Origin: Fontibacterium medardense
GTDB lineage: Bacteria > Pseudomonadota > Alphaproteobacteria > Pelagibacterales > Pelagibacteraceae
Length of the DNA stretch: 64,000 nt
Reading direction: 5' to 3'
NCBI GenBank assembly: GCA_965235075.1
Contig: OZ249404.1
Location: forward strand, 558,001-622,000
This document shows positions 1 to 9,348 of this stretch, piece after piece (within the stretch, counting starts at the first letter, position 1; the number at the start of each line of letters is the position of its first letter). Position numbers and translations under genes: made by a program. The notes under the pieces are model-generated. The model had not been told where the DNA came from. It ran no database searches and worked only from the letters and a program-made list of their open reading frames with translations.

Positions 1-210
1 CTTGCAATTTCTTATCTTGGAAGAGAAGATCTTGCCCATACTCCTTCTATTAAAAAAACTGATCAAGCAGAAGACTCTGAAGAAAATGCTCGACTAATTG
101 ATGTTCTTAAAAATATTACAAGCAAAGGTTTCTTAAGAAATCAATATAAAGAAAAATTAGTAGACCTAAGTAATATTAGATTAAATATTAAGAGCAAAAA
201 AATAAATTAG
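1..210 (+). CDS. nrdJ: C-terminal fragment, probable adenosylcobalamin-dependent ribonucleotide reductase
   Basis: The window opens inside an open reading frame that ends with TAG at 208-210, leaving the last 69 residues. The first residues visible, LAISYLGREDLAHT, resemble my recollection of the C-terminal region of alphaproteobacterial class II ribonucleotide reductases, where a similar SYLGR-DLAH segment lies near the end. Such enzymes reduce ribonucleotides to deoxyribonucleotides in the cytoplasm using coenzyme B12. The active-site barrel is outside the window, so the identity rests on this short segment only. The gene converges on aspS and the two stop codons overlap, so no separate terminator fits between them. 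Confidence 0.5.
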   Translation, partial: LAISYLGREDLAHTPSIKKTDQAEDSEENARLIDVLKNITSKGFLRNQYKEKLVDLSNIRLNIKSKKIN

Positions 211-1997
211 TCTTTTTTAACTAATTTAATATTTAATTCTTTTAATTGTTTTTCAGAAACATCTGATGGAGCATTCATCATTAAATCTTGAGCATTTTGA
301 TTTAATGGAAACATAGTAACTTCCCTTATATTTTTCTCACCAGCCAACAACATGATAATTCGATCAATTCCTGGAGCTATTCCTCCATGCGGTGGCGCAC
401 CATAGGATAAAGCATTAATCATACCGCTAAATTTATTATCAACTTCCTCTTTCGAATAACCAGCAATTTTAAATAATTTATACATTAATTCTGGAACATG
501 GTTTCTAATTGCTCCAGATGAAAGCTCGATGCCATTACAAACAATATCATACTGGTAAGCCAATAATTCTAATGGGTCTGTTTTATCAATAAGTTCCATC
601 GGTGTTTGTGGCATAGAAAATGGATTATGACTAAAATCAATTTTCTTATCAATTTCATTATATTCAAACATTGGATAATCAGTGACCCAACAAAATTCAA
701 ACACGTTATCTTTGATTAATTCTAAATTTTTTGCAATCTCAGTTCTTGCCCACGCTGAAAATTTTTCGGCATTTTTTTTAATATCGCATACAAAGAATAT
801 AGCATCACCACCACCAGCATTAATTTTTTTACACAAAGTGTTTATTGCATCTTCCGAAAAAAATTTAGCTATAGGTCCTTTTCCTTCTAGTTTTCCGTTA
901 TTGCTTTCAAGAATAATATAACCTAGTCCTGAAGCACCTTCTGTTTTTGCTCCTTTATCCAAGTTATCAAAAAAACTTCTTGGTTTAAAAGAAACATTTT
1001 TTGCAACAACACATCTTACTACTGACTTTTTTTGGATCAACTTTTTAAATATTTCTAATTTAACATCTTCTCTTTCAAAAATTTCGGTAACATCACTAAT
1101 TTCAATTGGATTTCTTAAGTCTGGCTTATCTGTTCCAAACTTTAACATTGCATCTTTATATTTAAATCTTTTGAATGGAGTTTTGCTAATCGAATAACCT
1201 TTGCTAAATTTTGTAAAAACCTCATGAAGTAATGGTTCCACTACTTGAAATACATCTTCTTGCTCAACAAAAGACATCTCAATATCTAATTGATAAAATT
1301 CACCTGGACTTCTGTCTGCTCTTGCATCTTCATCTCTAAAGCACGGTGCAATTTGAAAGTATCGATCAAAACCAGACACCATAATCAATTGTTTAAATTG
1401 TTGAGGTGCTTGCGGCAAAGCGTAAAACTTTCCAGGATTTAATCTGCTAGGAACTAGAAAATCTCTTGCTCCTTCAGGACTAGAAGAGGTTAAAATTGGC
1501 GTTTGATACTCTAAGAATCCAAGGCTCTCCATTTTTTTTCTAATAAATGAAATAACATTAGATCTTAAAATAATATTTTGATGTAATTTTTTTCTTCTTA
1601 AATCTAAATAACGATACTTTAATCTTATCTCTTCTGAATATTCTTGATCGCTAAAAACTGGCAAAGGAAGTTCTTTTGTTGAGCCCAATAAATTAAAATT
1701 TTTAACTAAAACTTCAATAGAACCTGTTGCAAGTTCTTTATTAATCGTCTCTGAAGTTCTTGCAACAACTTTCCCCTCTATTCGAATAACTGTTTCTAAT
1801 TTAATTTTCTCTAGTGATGAAAAATGTTCATTTTTATTGTCGATGACACACTGCGTCATTCCATAGTGGTCTCGCAAATCAATAAATAACAAATTACCAT
1901 GGTCTCGCTTTTTATGAATCCATCCGGACAGAATAGTTTGCTTACCAATATTATTAATTGTAAGTTCTGCGCAATTGTGAGTTCTATATTTATTCAA
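207..1997 (-). CDS. aspS: Aspartyl-tRNA synthetase (likely non-discriminating)
   Basis: This 596-residue protein charges tRNA with aspartate in the cytoplasm and has the full length of the bacterial-type enzyme. An OB-fold anticodon-binding domain occupies roughly residues 1-105. Class II motif 2 is seen at 220-232 (FRDEDARADR), the bacterial GAD insertion lies around 280-430, and motif 3 (GIAPGIDRI) is near the C terminus. In the anticodon domain the sequence IHKKRDHG puts His33 where E. coli has Leu30 and Pseudomonas has His31; histidine there is associated with enzymes that also charge tRNA-Asn. That would fit an indirect GatCAB route to Asn-tRNA, but gatCAB is not in the window. The gene is transcribed away from rnd. 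Confidence 0.97.
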   Translation of the reverse strand: MNKYRTHNCAELTINNIGKQTILSGWIHKKRDHGNLLFIDLRDHYGMTQCVIDNKNEHFSSLEKIKLETVIRIEGKVVARTSETINKELATGSIEVLVKNFNLLGSTKELPLPVFSDQEYSEEIRLKYRYLDLRRKKLHQNIILRSNVISFIRKKMESLGFLEYQTPILTSSSPEGARDFLVPSRLNPGKFYALPQAPQQFKQLIMVSGFDRYFQIAPCFRDEDARADRSPGEFYQLDIEMSFVEQEDVFQVVEPLLHEVFTKFSKGYSISKTPFKRFKYKDAMLKFGTDKPDLRNPIEISDVTEIFEREDVKLEIFKKLIQKKSVVRCVVAKNVSFKPRSFFDNLDKGAKTEGASGLGYIILESNNGKLEGKGPIAKFFSEDAINTLCKKINAGGGDAIFFVCDIKKNAEKFSAWARTEIAKNLELIKDNVFEFCWVTDYPMFEYNEIDKKIDFSHNPFSMPQTPMELIDKTDPLELLAYQYDIVCNGIELSSGAIRNHVPELMYKLFKIAGYSKEEVDNKFSGMINALSYGAPPHGGIAPGIDRIIMLLAGEKNIREVTMFPLNQNAQDLMMNAPSDVSEKQLKELNIKLVKKD

Positions 1998-2037
1998 ATC
2001 AAACCAGCCTTTTTAATAATAAATTGAGATACAGTTA

Positions 2038-2898
2038 ATGTTCAAAAAAAACAATCATAATTTCTTAATTATTAAAAACAATAAAGAACTAGATCAGTTT
2101 ATTGCAAAGATTAAAAATAAAAAAAAATTTTTCTTTGATACAGAATTTGAAAGAAGATCAACTTATAAAGCAATTATATCTATTATAGTTATTTTCGATG
2201 GAATAAATATTGGAATCATAGATTGTTTACAAAAAAATATAAATTTTAAAAAAATATTTAAATTTTTAAATAAAAAAAAAATTACATTAGTAATCCATTC
2301 ATGCAGACAAGATTTAGAAATATTTTTACCAATAGTTAGGAAAATTCTATTTGCTGTTTTTGATACTCGAATTGCAGCATTGTTTAACGGTTATACCGAA
2401 CCTCCCTCTTATAAAAAATTAGTCCAAGATTTTTGCAAGATTAGTTTAGATAAGGCTCTGCAGAAAGAAGATTGGCTTAAAAGACCAATTGATAACGAGA
2501 GAATTAACTATTTAATAAATGATGTTTATTATCTAAAAATAATTTTTAATAAATTAAATAACATTTTAGTTAAAAATAATAAATTAAAATTATTTAATAA
2601 ACTAATTAAAAAAGAAATTTTTAAAATTTCTCATGAAGATTATCCTGTCATTTATAAAAAAAAATTAGGTAGTAATATTTTAAAAAATAAAAAATTTATA
2701 AAAATAATTAATTTCAGAAATAAAATAGCTAAAAAAATCAATCTTCCGAAAAATTGGGTATTTTCTGATAAGGAAATTATAAGAAATATAAAAAATGATG
2801 AAATTTCTATTATTTCTAAAAATTTAAAAAAGGTCGAAATTATAAATTTAACAAAACTAATTAAGGATTTAAAAAAAACTTTTAATAAAATTAATTAA
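2038..2898 (+). CDS. rnd: Ribonuclease D-like 3'-5' exoribonuclease
   Basis: DEDDy-family 3'-5' exoribonuclease expected to trim tRNA precursors in the cytoplasm. The metal-binding acidic residues are visible: Asp34 and Glu36 in FDTEFE, Asp92 in HSCRQDLE, and Tyr158/Asp162 in YLINDVYYL. At 286 residues it is much shorter than the roughly 375-residue E. coli enzyme; the exonuclease domain (about 20-170) is complete, followed by one reduced HRDC-like region, so the second HRDC domain appears lost. It is divergent from aspS and its 3' end overlaps the convergent hda gene by 8 bp. Lys and Asn content is very high, even for this genome. The exonuclease assignment is firm; substrate is inferred from the family. 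Confidence 0.88.
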   Translation: MFKKNNHNFLIIKNNKELDQFIAKIKNKKKFFFDTEFERRSTYKAIISIIVIFDGINIGIIDCLQKNINFKKIFKFLNKKKITLVIHSCRQDLEIFLPIVRKILFAVFDTRIAALFNGYTEPPSYKKLVQDFCKISLDKALQKEDWLKRPIDNERINYLINDVYYLKIIFNKLNNILVKNNKLKLFNKLIKKEIFKISHEDYPVIYKKKLGSNILKNKKFIKIINFRNKIAKKINLPKNWVFSDKEIIRNIKNDEISIISKNLKKVEIINLTKLIKDLKKTFNKIN

Positions 2899-3553
2899 TA
2901 TCTGTTAATGCTTTATTTATAATTTTAGTATTTATCTTTTTTTTATACAACAAGGATAATTCATCTAGGTTCTGAACAAACTTAGAGGCAGCATCATAAC
3001 TTCTCTCAATATTTTTTAGAATAAAATTAACTTCTTTGGCAGTAATATTAATTTGCTTGTCAGAAAGCATCTTTGTAAGAATTTGATAAAACAAATCATC
3101 AGAAGGATTAGTAATTGCCACCGCAACCAATGAATTTAGACGTGAGATTAAATCTTTTAATTTAAACGAAATACTTCCTGCTAATTTATTTGAAGTTAAA
3201 TAAATAAATTTATTTTTGCTTATAAAATCATTTAAAATTGTTTGAAAAAAAACTTCATCATTAAATAATTCTACATTATCTATAATTAAAACTTTTTGAT
3301 TTAATATTAAGTCTAAATGATCTTTATTAACGTTTCTACCGTCAAAAATTTTAGAATTAGTTTTGTCGGAAAAAATTTTTGTAAGATAAGATTTTCCAGA
3401 TTTTTTAGGACCATAAATATTGATTCCTTTAAAGCTCCAATTCGGCCATTCTTTTATTAATTTGTAAGCTTCATAATTATTTTCTCCAACGCAAAAATCT
3501 TCCTCAAAATAAAAACTTTTTTCTGGAAATTTAAAAACTATTTGATCTTTCAT
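2891..3553 (-). CDS. hdaA: Hda-like DnaA-related AAA+ protein
   Basis: A 220-residue AAA+ protein related to the ATPase domain of DnaA. The Walker A motif GPKKSGKS is at 48-55, Walker B VLIIDNVE at 88-95, and a sensor-like TSNK follows near 140. The DnaA helix-turn-helix DNA-binding domain is absent, which separates it from DnaA itself. In other Proteobacteria, Hda works with the sliding clamp to stimulate ATP hydrolysis by DnaA and so prevents over-initiation; the N-terminal QIVFKFP segment could be a degenerate clamp-binding motif. In several alphaproteobacteria the gene sits near purM, as it does here, divergently transcribed with a gap of about 100 bp. Confidence 0.85.
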   Translation of the reverse strand: MKDQIVFKFPEKSFYFEEDFCVGENNYEAYKLIKEWPNWSFKGINIYGPKKSGKSYLTKIFSDKTNSKIFDGRNVNKDHLDLILNQKVLIIDNVELFNDEVFFQTILNDFISKNKFIYLTSNKLAGSISFKLKDLISRLNSLVAVAITNPSDDLFYQILTKMLSDKQINITAKEVNFILKNIERSYDAASKFVQNLDELSLLYKKKINTKIINKALTDIN

Positions 3554-3654
3554 AAAAAAACCTAAAACTACATTATTTTTATAAAAAATCTTATTTAAAA
3601 ACTGATTGTAAAATAAGAAAACAAGTGTATTGCTGAAGTGCTAATATTTTTTAA

Positions 3655-4707
3655 ATGAATAATTCAAATTTTACCTATCTTAAAAGTGGTGTTGATATAC
3701 AAAAAACCACAAATTTAGTTAAATTCATTTCTAAGTTATCAAAATCTACAAAAATTAAAGGAAGTGAAATTAAAAACTTTAAAAATATAGGAGGTTTTGG
3801 ATCTGTATTTGATCTAGGACAATATAAAATTAAAAACCCTCTTATCGTAACTTCAACTGATGGAGTTGGAACTAAGTTAGAAATAGCAAATCACCTAAAT
3901 GACTTTAGGACAATCGGTATTGATTTAGTTGCAATGTGCGTAAATGATCTAATTGTTCAAGGTGCAAAACCTGTTGTCTTTTTAGACTATATTGCAATTC
4001 CAAAAGTCATTGAAAAAAAATACAAACAAATACTATCTGGTATAGCAAAGGGATGTAGAATTGCTGGCTGCTCTTTATCTGGTGGAGAGACGGCAGAAAT
4101 GCCCGGTGTATATACTGGAGACTCTTTTGATTTAGCTGGTTTTGCTATTGGTATCGTTGGAAAAAAAAATGTTATCACTGGAAATTCAATTAAACATGGA
4201 GACATAATATTAGGAATTCCGTCAACAGGAGCTCATTCTAATGGGTACTCTTTGATAAGAAAAATTTTAAAAGAAAAAAAAATTAAAGTTAGTAATAATA
4301 AAAAATTATATAAAAATCTTTTAACCCCTACTAAAATTTACGTTAATGAAATATTAAAACTTCACAGCATGAAGTTAATTAAAGGCTGCGCGCATATTAC
4401 TGGTGGAGGAATTGTTGAGAATATACCCAGGGTTATTCCTGATAACTATAGTGCAAAAATAAATCTTTCGAAAATTAAAACTAATAAAGTTATAAAATGG
4501 ATTAAATCAAATGGTGTTAACGATCATGAAATGCTTAAAACATTTAATTGCGGCGTTGGTTTTTGCATAATTGCGGATAAAAAAAATTATAAAAAAATCT
4601 TAAAAGTTTTTGATAAATCTTCAAAGCCTTATGAAATTGGAACTATCGTAAAAAGTAATAATAATAAAAAAATTATATTAAATGAAAAAATTAACTGGAA
4701 ATATTAA
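3655..4707 (+). CDS. purM: Phosphoribosylformylglycinamidine cyclo-ligase (AIR synthetase)
   Basis: Catalyses the fifth step of de novo purine synthesis, ATP-dependent ring closure of FGAM to aminoimidazole ribotide. The 350-residue length matches the family. Conserved segments include STDGVGTKLE and the Gly-rich SGGETAEMPG and ITGGGIVENIPR blocks that form the nucleotide and substrate sites. It is divergent from hda across about 100 bp, which should hold the promoters of both genes. The end of the gene overlaps the start of purN by 26 bp in another frame, as expected for a translationally coupled purM-purN pair. Confidence 0.97.
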   Translation: MNNSNFTYLKSGVDIQKTTNLVKFISKLSKSTKIKGSEIKNFKNIGGFGSVFDLGQYKIKNPLIVTSTDGVGTKLEIANHLNDFRTIGIDLVAMCVNDLIVQGAKPVVFLDYIAIPKVIEKKYKQILSGIAKGCRIAGCSLSGGETAEMPGVYTGDSFDLAGFAIGIVGKKNVITGNSIKHGDIILGIPSTGAHSNGYSLIRKILKEKKIKVSNNKKLYKNLLTPTKIYVNEILKLHSMKLIKGCAHITGGGIVENIPRVIPDNYSAKINLSKIKTNKVIKWIKSNGVNDHEMLKTFNCGVGFCIIADKKNYKKILKVFDKSSKPYEIGTIVKSNNNKKIILNEKINWKY

Positions 4708-5260
4708 TGTTGGTGTTTTTATTTCTGGTAGAGGTTCTAACTTAAAAGAATTAATTAAATACTCTAAAAAAAATAATACTAATTGGAAAATAAAATTAGT
4801 AATTTCAAATAAAAAAGAGGCTAAAGGATTGGCTTTTGCTAAAAATGATAAAATCATTAATTACGCAATAGAAAAAAAGAAACCGCAATTTGAAAAAAAA
4901 GCTTTAAGTTATCTAAAGAAAAATAAAATTAACTTATTATGTCTTGCAGGTTTTATGAGAATTTTATCGAAAGAATTTATTCAAAAATGTAAATTTAAAA
5001 TTATCAATATTCATCCCTCATTACTTCCAAAATATAAAGGTCTAAATACTCATGAGAGAGCTATAAAAGCAGGTGATAAGTATGCAGGATCGACCGTACA
5101 TTATGTGACTGCAAAACTAGATTCTGGCAAAAAAATATTACAAACAAGGGTTAAAATACTTAAAAGAGATACACCAAATTCTCTAGCAAAAAGAGTTTTA
5201 AAGGAGGAACACCTAATTTATCCTAAAGCCGTAGATATTGTTTGTAATAAAATAAATTAA
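4682..5260 (+). CDS. purN: Phosphoribosylglycinamide formyltransferase
   Basis: Transfers a formyl group from 10-formyl-tetrahydrofolate to GAR, the third step of purine synthesis. The catalytic triad is visible as Asn109 and His111 in INIHPSLLP and Asp147 in AKLDSG, and the N-terminal GVFISGRGSNL loop binds the phosphate. Length is 192 residues, usual for the family. The ATG at 4682 lies inside purM; the ATG at the purM stop is out of frame, so the 26-bp overlap is needed to give a complete N terminus. The 3' end nearly touches the convergent ndk gene. Confidence 0.97.
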   Translation: MKKLTGNINVGVFISGRGSNLKELIKYSKKNNTNWKIKLVISNKKEAKGLAFAKNDKIINYAIEKKKPQFEKKALSYLKKNKINLLCLAGFMRILSKEFIQKCKFKIINIHPSLLPKYKGLNTHERAIKAGDKYAGSTVHYVTAKLDSGKKILQTRVKILKRDTPNSLAKRVLKEEHLIYPKAVDIVCNKIN

Positions 5261-5263
5261 AAA

Positions 5264-5665
5264 CTATTCTTTAAAGAAAAAATCGATTTCTATTTTTGCG
5301 TTTTCTTTACTATCTGAACCATGTACTGAATTTTTATCTAGAGAAATGCCATATAAATTTCTTATAGTACCTTTAGCGGCGTCTTTCGGATTTGTTGCTC
5401 CCATAATTTCTCTATTTTTAATAACTGCGTTGTCACCTTCTAAGACCATAACTACAACAGGACCTGAGCACATATAAGTGCAAAGCTCATTAAAAAAAGG
5501 CCTTGCTTTATGAACAAAGTAAAAATCTTCCGCCATTTTTTTAGATAATATAATTTTTTTAATTGAATGAATCTTTAAAGAGTTTTTTTCAAAAATACTG
5601 ACTATTTGACCAATTAAATTTCTCTCAACAGCGTCAGGTTTAATTATAGATAAAGTTTTTTCCAT
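5264..5665 (-). CDS. ndk: Nucleoside diphosphate kinase
   Basis: Equilibrates nucleoside triphosphate pools by a phosphohistidine ping-pong mechanism. The catalytic histidine is His115 in NSVHGSDS, preceded by the conserved ATNPKDAAKGTIRN block. At 133 residues the protein is slightly shorter than the usual 140, with the last residues reduced to a Phe-rich tail. It lies 1 bp downstream of pepA on the same strand, so the two are probably cotranscribed. Confidence 0.97.
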   Translation of the reverse strand: MEKTLSIIKPDAVERNLIGQIVSIFEKNSLKIHSIKKIILSKKMAEDFYFVHKARPFFNELCTYMCSGPVVVMVLEGDNAVIKNREIMGATNPKDAAKGTIRNLYGISLDKNSVHGSDSKENAKIEIDFFFKE

Positions 5666-5666
5666 A

Positions 5667-7133
5667 TTATTCGTAATATTTTTCTACAAATTTATTTAAT
5701 AATTTAACACCATAGCCAGTGGCTCCCATTGGTATAATATCTAAATCTTTCTTTGTCCAAGCCATACCGGCAATATCTAAATGAGCCCAAGGTGTATTGT
5801 TTTTTAAAAATCTCTGTAAAAATTGCGCCGCCGTAATAGACCCCGCTCCTCCAGAATAATTAATATTTTGAATGTCTGCAATTCTTGAGTCCATTAATTT
5901 GTCATAATTTTTATGCAATGGAAATCTCCAAAGTTTTTCATTTTCAATTTCTCCCGCTTTAATTAATTTTTCTGACAATTTATCATTATTAGAAAATAAA
6001 CCAGCATACTCATTTCCTAAAGAAACAACTATCGCTCCAGTAAGAGTTGCTAGATCAACGATTAATTCTGGCTTATAATGTTCATCAATATAGTAAATTG
6101 CATCTGCAAGAATTAATCTTCCTTCAGCATCTGTATTTAAAACTTCAATTGTTTTGCCAGAGTAAGATTTTACGATATCACCAGGTCTTTGAGCTGCGCC
6201 ACCAGGCATATTCTCAACTAATGCAACTGCACTAACTACGTAAGATTTTGATTTTCTAAGAGCTAAAGTTTTCATTAAACCAACAACAGCGCCTGCTCCA
6301 GCCATATCATATTTCATATCTTCCATAAATTTAGCTGGTTTTAAAGAAATACCACCTGTATCAAAGCAAACTCCCTTTCCAATAAACGACAGTGGTTTTT
6401 TATTTTTTGAATTATTTGGCTTCCATGTAATAGTTACAAAATAAGGCAAATTTTTACTTCCTTGAGCTACACCCAATAATGCATTCATTCCAATTTTTTT
6501 CATTTTTGAATAATCAAAAACTTCCACTTTAAGACCTAGCTTAGAAAGTTTTTTAATTTCAGATACAAATTTTTCCGGATTTAAATAATTTGGCGGTTCT
6601 GAAACTAGGTCTCTTGTTAAAAAAACCCCATTAATAATATTTTCAACATTATTTATTATCTTATTAAAAAAAATCTTATTTGATGAGGTGATTAAGAGAT
6701 TTGTTATTTCTTTTGTATTCTCATTTTTTTTAAAAATCGTTTTATATTTTTTAAAAGAGTATTTTTTTAAAAAACATCCTAAAAAAAAATTAAAATAATA
6801 ATCTTCTAAGGATTTACTTTCATTAGAAAAAATAACATTAATTTCTTTTGCTAATTTAATTTCACCAATAACCCTCCCACCAATATTTTGATTTTCAAAA
6901 TCCTTTTTATTATTTTTTTGATTTATAAAAATAATCTTTTTTGGTCTTAAGCTATGATAATTAAAAACAAAATAATCTTCTTCTTTATTTTTTAATAAAA
7001 TAGAATTAATTTCTTTATAATTTATATTAAGAAATGACAGTTTTTTTGAATTAAACGAAAAATTTTTCTCACAGAAAAAAATGTAAAAATCTGAATTATT
7101 GTTTACATTTGGAGTTATCTTTAAATTTAACAT
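5667..7133 (-). CDS. pepA: Leucyl aminopeptidase (M17 family)
   Basis: Cytosolic metallo-aminopeptidase that removes N-terminal residues from peptides. The C-terminal catalytic half carries the M17 signature NTDAEGRLILADA and the metal-ligand block GVCFDTGGISLKP. The N-terminal half, about residues 1-165, is poorly conserved and very Lys/Asn/Phe-rich, as is common for this family in AT-rich genomes. Length is 488 residues, normal for M17. The gene is divergent from lptF, with only 28 bp between the two start codons, so the promoters must overlap the coding starts. E. coli also has pepA divergent from lptF, an old arrangement that supports both calls. Confidence 0.95.
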   Translation of the reverse strand: MLNLKITPNVNNNSDFYIFFCEKNFSFNSKKLSFLNINYKEINSILLKNKEEDYFVFNYHSLRPKKIIFINQKNNKKDFENQNIGGRVIGEIKLAKEINVIFSNESKSLEDYYFNFFLGCFLKKYSFKKYKTIFKKNENTKEITNLLITSSNKIFFNKIINNVENIINGVFLTRDLVSEPPNYLNPEKFVSEIKKLSKLGLKVEVFDYSKMKKIGMNALLGVAQGSKNLPYFVTITWKPNNSKNKKPLSFIGKGVCFDTGGISLKPAKFMEDMKYDMAGAGAVVGLMKTLALRKSKSYVVSAVALVENMPGGAAQRPGDIVKSYSGKTIEVLNTDAEGRLILADAIYYIDEHYKPELIVDLATLTGAIVVSLGNEYAGLFSNNDKLSEKLIKAGEIENEKLWRFPLHKNYDKLMDSRIADIQNINYSGGAGSITAAQFLQRFLKNNTPWAHLDIAGMAWTKKDLDIIPMGATGYGVKLLNKFVEKYYE

Positions 7134-7161
7134 AATGATATAAGATCATATACATATCTAA

Positions 7162-8253
7162 ATGAGAAAAAACAAGTTGGGATACTATTTTGCGCAAGAA
7201 TTTTTAAAGAACTATCTTTCTATTCTTTTTGCATTTGGTCTCATTATTTGGATAACTCAAGCCGTTAGATTGCTAGATTTAATTGGTGACGATGGAAATT
7301 CTATTACCACTTATTTTTTATACGTTTTATCAATACTACCAAAGTACTTTTCTAGAATTTCCATAATAATATTTTTTATATCTTTTGTTGTAACAATTTC
7401 AAAATTTGAAGAACATAATGAACTTAAAGCTCTATGGTTTTCAGGATTAGAAAAAAAAAAATTTATAAATTATTTATTAAGATCTACAGTTATATTTATT
7501 TTAATATTAATATTTATAAGATGTTTTATAGTTCCGCATTTTTCCAATTACTCGAGGTATCTGCTACTAAACTCTGGTGTTAGTACCATTGGGCTTTTAT
7601 TAAAGCAGAATAATTTTAACAATCCTCTAAAAAAAATAACTATTTATGTTGGAAAAAAAAATCAAATAAATGAATTGGAAGATATTATTTTATTTGAAGA
7701 TGATGCAAATATAAAAAAAACCATAGTAGCAAAATCAGGCGTCGTTATAAATGAAAATAATAAAAATTTACTTGTACTTGTAGAGGGCAGTATTCAAGAA
7801 GAACGAAAAGATAGAAAAATTTCCATATTGGATTTTGACAAAACAACACTTGACCTCAGCCAATATAGTAAAAAAACAATAGAATATTATAAATTTAATG
7901 AGATGTTTTTTTTAGAATTAGTAAAAAGATTTAATAATAAAAACGATACGCAGCTCTCTAATATAGCTGGTGAACTAAACGATAGAATCGTGATGCCTTT
8001 ATTTATTCCTTCTTTAGTTTTATTGGCGTGTCTTTTGATCATAACTAATAAAGAAATTATAAATAATAATTTTATAAAATTGATAATTTTTTCATATGGA
8101 ATATTGATTATAATAATTAGCGAAATATTATTAGATTTAAGTTCAAAAAATATAAATTTAAGTTTATTTTTATATGCAGCACCAATTTTATTTTTAATAA
8201 TAAATTGGCTTTTATTAAATTACTTTCTTAGCAGGGAAAATATTAAATCATAA
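7162..8253 (+). CDS. lptF: LPS export ABC transporter permease LptF
   Basis: YjgP/YjgQ-family permease of the LptB2FG complex, which extracts lipopolysaccharide from the inner membrane. Hydrophobic segments cluster in the first 120 residues and again after about residue 270, flanking a soluble periplasmic beta-rich region, as expected for six transmembrane helices around a jellyroll domain. Length is 363 residues. It is first in the run lptF-lptG-lptD-surA-pdxA-ksgA and its stop codon directly abuts the lptG start codon. The LptB ATPase is not in this window. Confidence 0.92.
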   Translation: MRKNKLGYYFAQEFLKNYLSILFAFGLIIWITQAVRLLDLIGDDGNSITTYFLYVLSILPKYFSRISIIIFFISFVVTISKFEEHNELKALWFSGLEKKKFINYLLRSTVIFILILIFIRCFIVPHFSNYSRYLLLNSGVSTIGLLLKQNNFNNPLKKITIYVGKKNQINELEDIILFEDDANIKKTIVAKSGVVINENNKNLLVLVEGSIQEERKDRKISILDFDKTTLDLSQYSKKTIEYYKFNEMFFLELVKRFNNKNDTQLSNIAGELNDRIVMPLFIPSLVLLACLLIITNKEIINNNFIKLIIFSYGILIIIISEILLDLSSKNINLSLFLYAAPILFLIINWLLLNYFLSRENIKS

Positions 8254-9348
8254 ATGCTAAAATCAATTAATAGATATATAATCAATGAATATATAAAGAG
8301 TTTATTCGTTGTTATAGCAGTAATGCTATCAATTATTCTTTTAATAAATTTATTAGATGAGTTTAATTTTTTTAAATCAAAAAAGGATCTTAAGTTTATA
8401 TTTTTTTTAATATTTACCGTATTAAAAATACCTAATGTATTAATAAATTTATTTCCTTTTATAGTTTTATTTGCGGGCATTGTTTTTTATTTAAAAATTT
8501 ACAATCATAATGAAGTTATTTCATTAAGAGTAATGGGTTATTCAAATATTCAAATTATATTAATTCCTGCTTTAACTTCATTTGTTATTGGATATGTAAT
8601 TGTTTTTTTAATTGTGCCCTTCTCATCCTCAATGCTTAGATACTATGAAGATTTACGTTCAGAGTACAATGAGACGAAAAATTTAGTATTTGTTAATGAA
8701 ACTGGAATATGGATTCTTGATAAAAATGAAAAAGAAAAAAATATAATAAGAATAGAAAAAATAAATAAAGATTTTTCTGTAGTGAGCCAAATTACTATTT
8801 ATAATTATGATGCTTCAAACAACTTTATCAGAAGAATTGACGCTACAGAAGGAACTATAAAAGATAAAAATTGGCTGCTAAATAAAGTTAATATAATCTC
8901 AATAAATAAAAAAAATAATAAAGATAATTATTTAAATAATTATAATTACACGAGTAACGTAAATATTAGCGAACTAAAAAACGTTTATAAAAATACTGAG
9001 ACTACTTCCTTATTAGATATCAATAAAGAAATGTTAATATTAGAAGACAAGGGGTACTCAACTATAGATCTTAGAATTAGATATCAAAAGTTAATTTCCT
9101 TTCCCATTTATCTGTTAGCAATGTCAATACTTTCTGGATTAATGATTATTAATTTAGGAAAGACATCTAACTACCTAAAATATGGAAGCTATGGAGTAAT
9201 AATAAGCATAATAATTTATTTTCTAAATGATTTATCAATAACAATAGCTAAATCAGGCATAATATCTGTAGATTTTTCAGTGTGGATACCTATATTTCTC
9301 ATAATTTTAATAAATTTAGTTGGAATTACTCAAGTTAATGCAAAATAG
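8254..9348 (+). CDS. lptG: LPS export ABC transporter permease LptG
   Basis: The second permease of the LptB2FG lipopolysaccharide extractor, with the same helix/periplasmic-domain/helix layout as lptF (hydrophobic segments around residues 15-120 and 270-360). It is distinguished from lptF by position and by the RVMGYSNIQI segment, which resembles the cytoplasmic coupling helix that contacts LptB. Its start follows the lptF stop with no gap, and its last 11 bp overlap the lptD start chosen here. Length is 364 residues, as expected. Confidence 0.9.
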   Translation: MLKSINRYIINEYIKSLFVVIAVMLSIILLINLLDEFNFFKSKKDLKFIFFLIFTVLKIPNVLINLFPFIVLFAGIVFYLKIYNHNEVISLRVMGYSNIQIILIPALTSFVIGYVIVFLIVPFSSSMLRYYEDLRSEYNETKNLVFVNETGIWILDKNEKEKNIIRIEKINKDFSVVSQITIYNYDASNNFIRRIDATEGTIKDKNWLLNKVNIISINKKNNKDNYLNNYNYTSNVNISELKNVYKNTETTSLLDINKEMLILEDKGYSTIDLRIRYQKLISFPIYLLAMSILSGLMIINLGKTSNYLKYGSYGVIISIIIYFLNDLSITIAKSGIISVDFSVWIPIFLIILINLVGITQVNAK

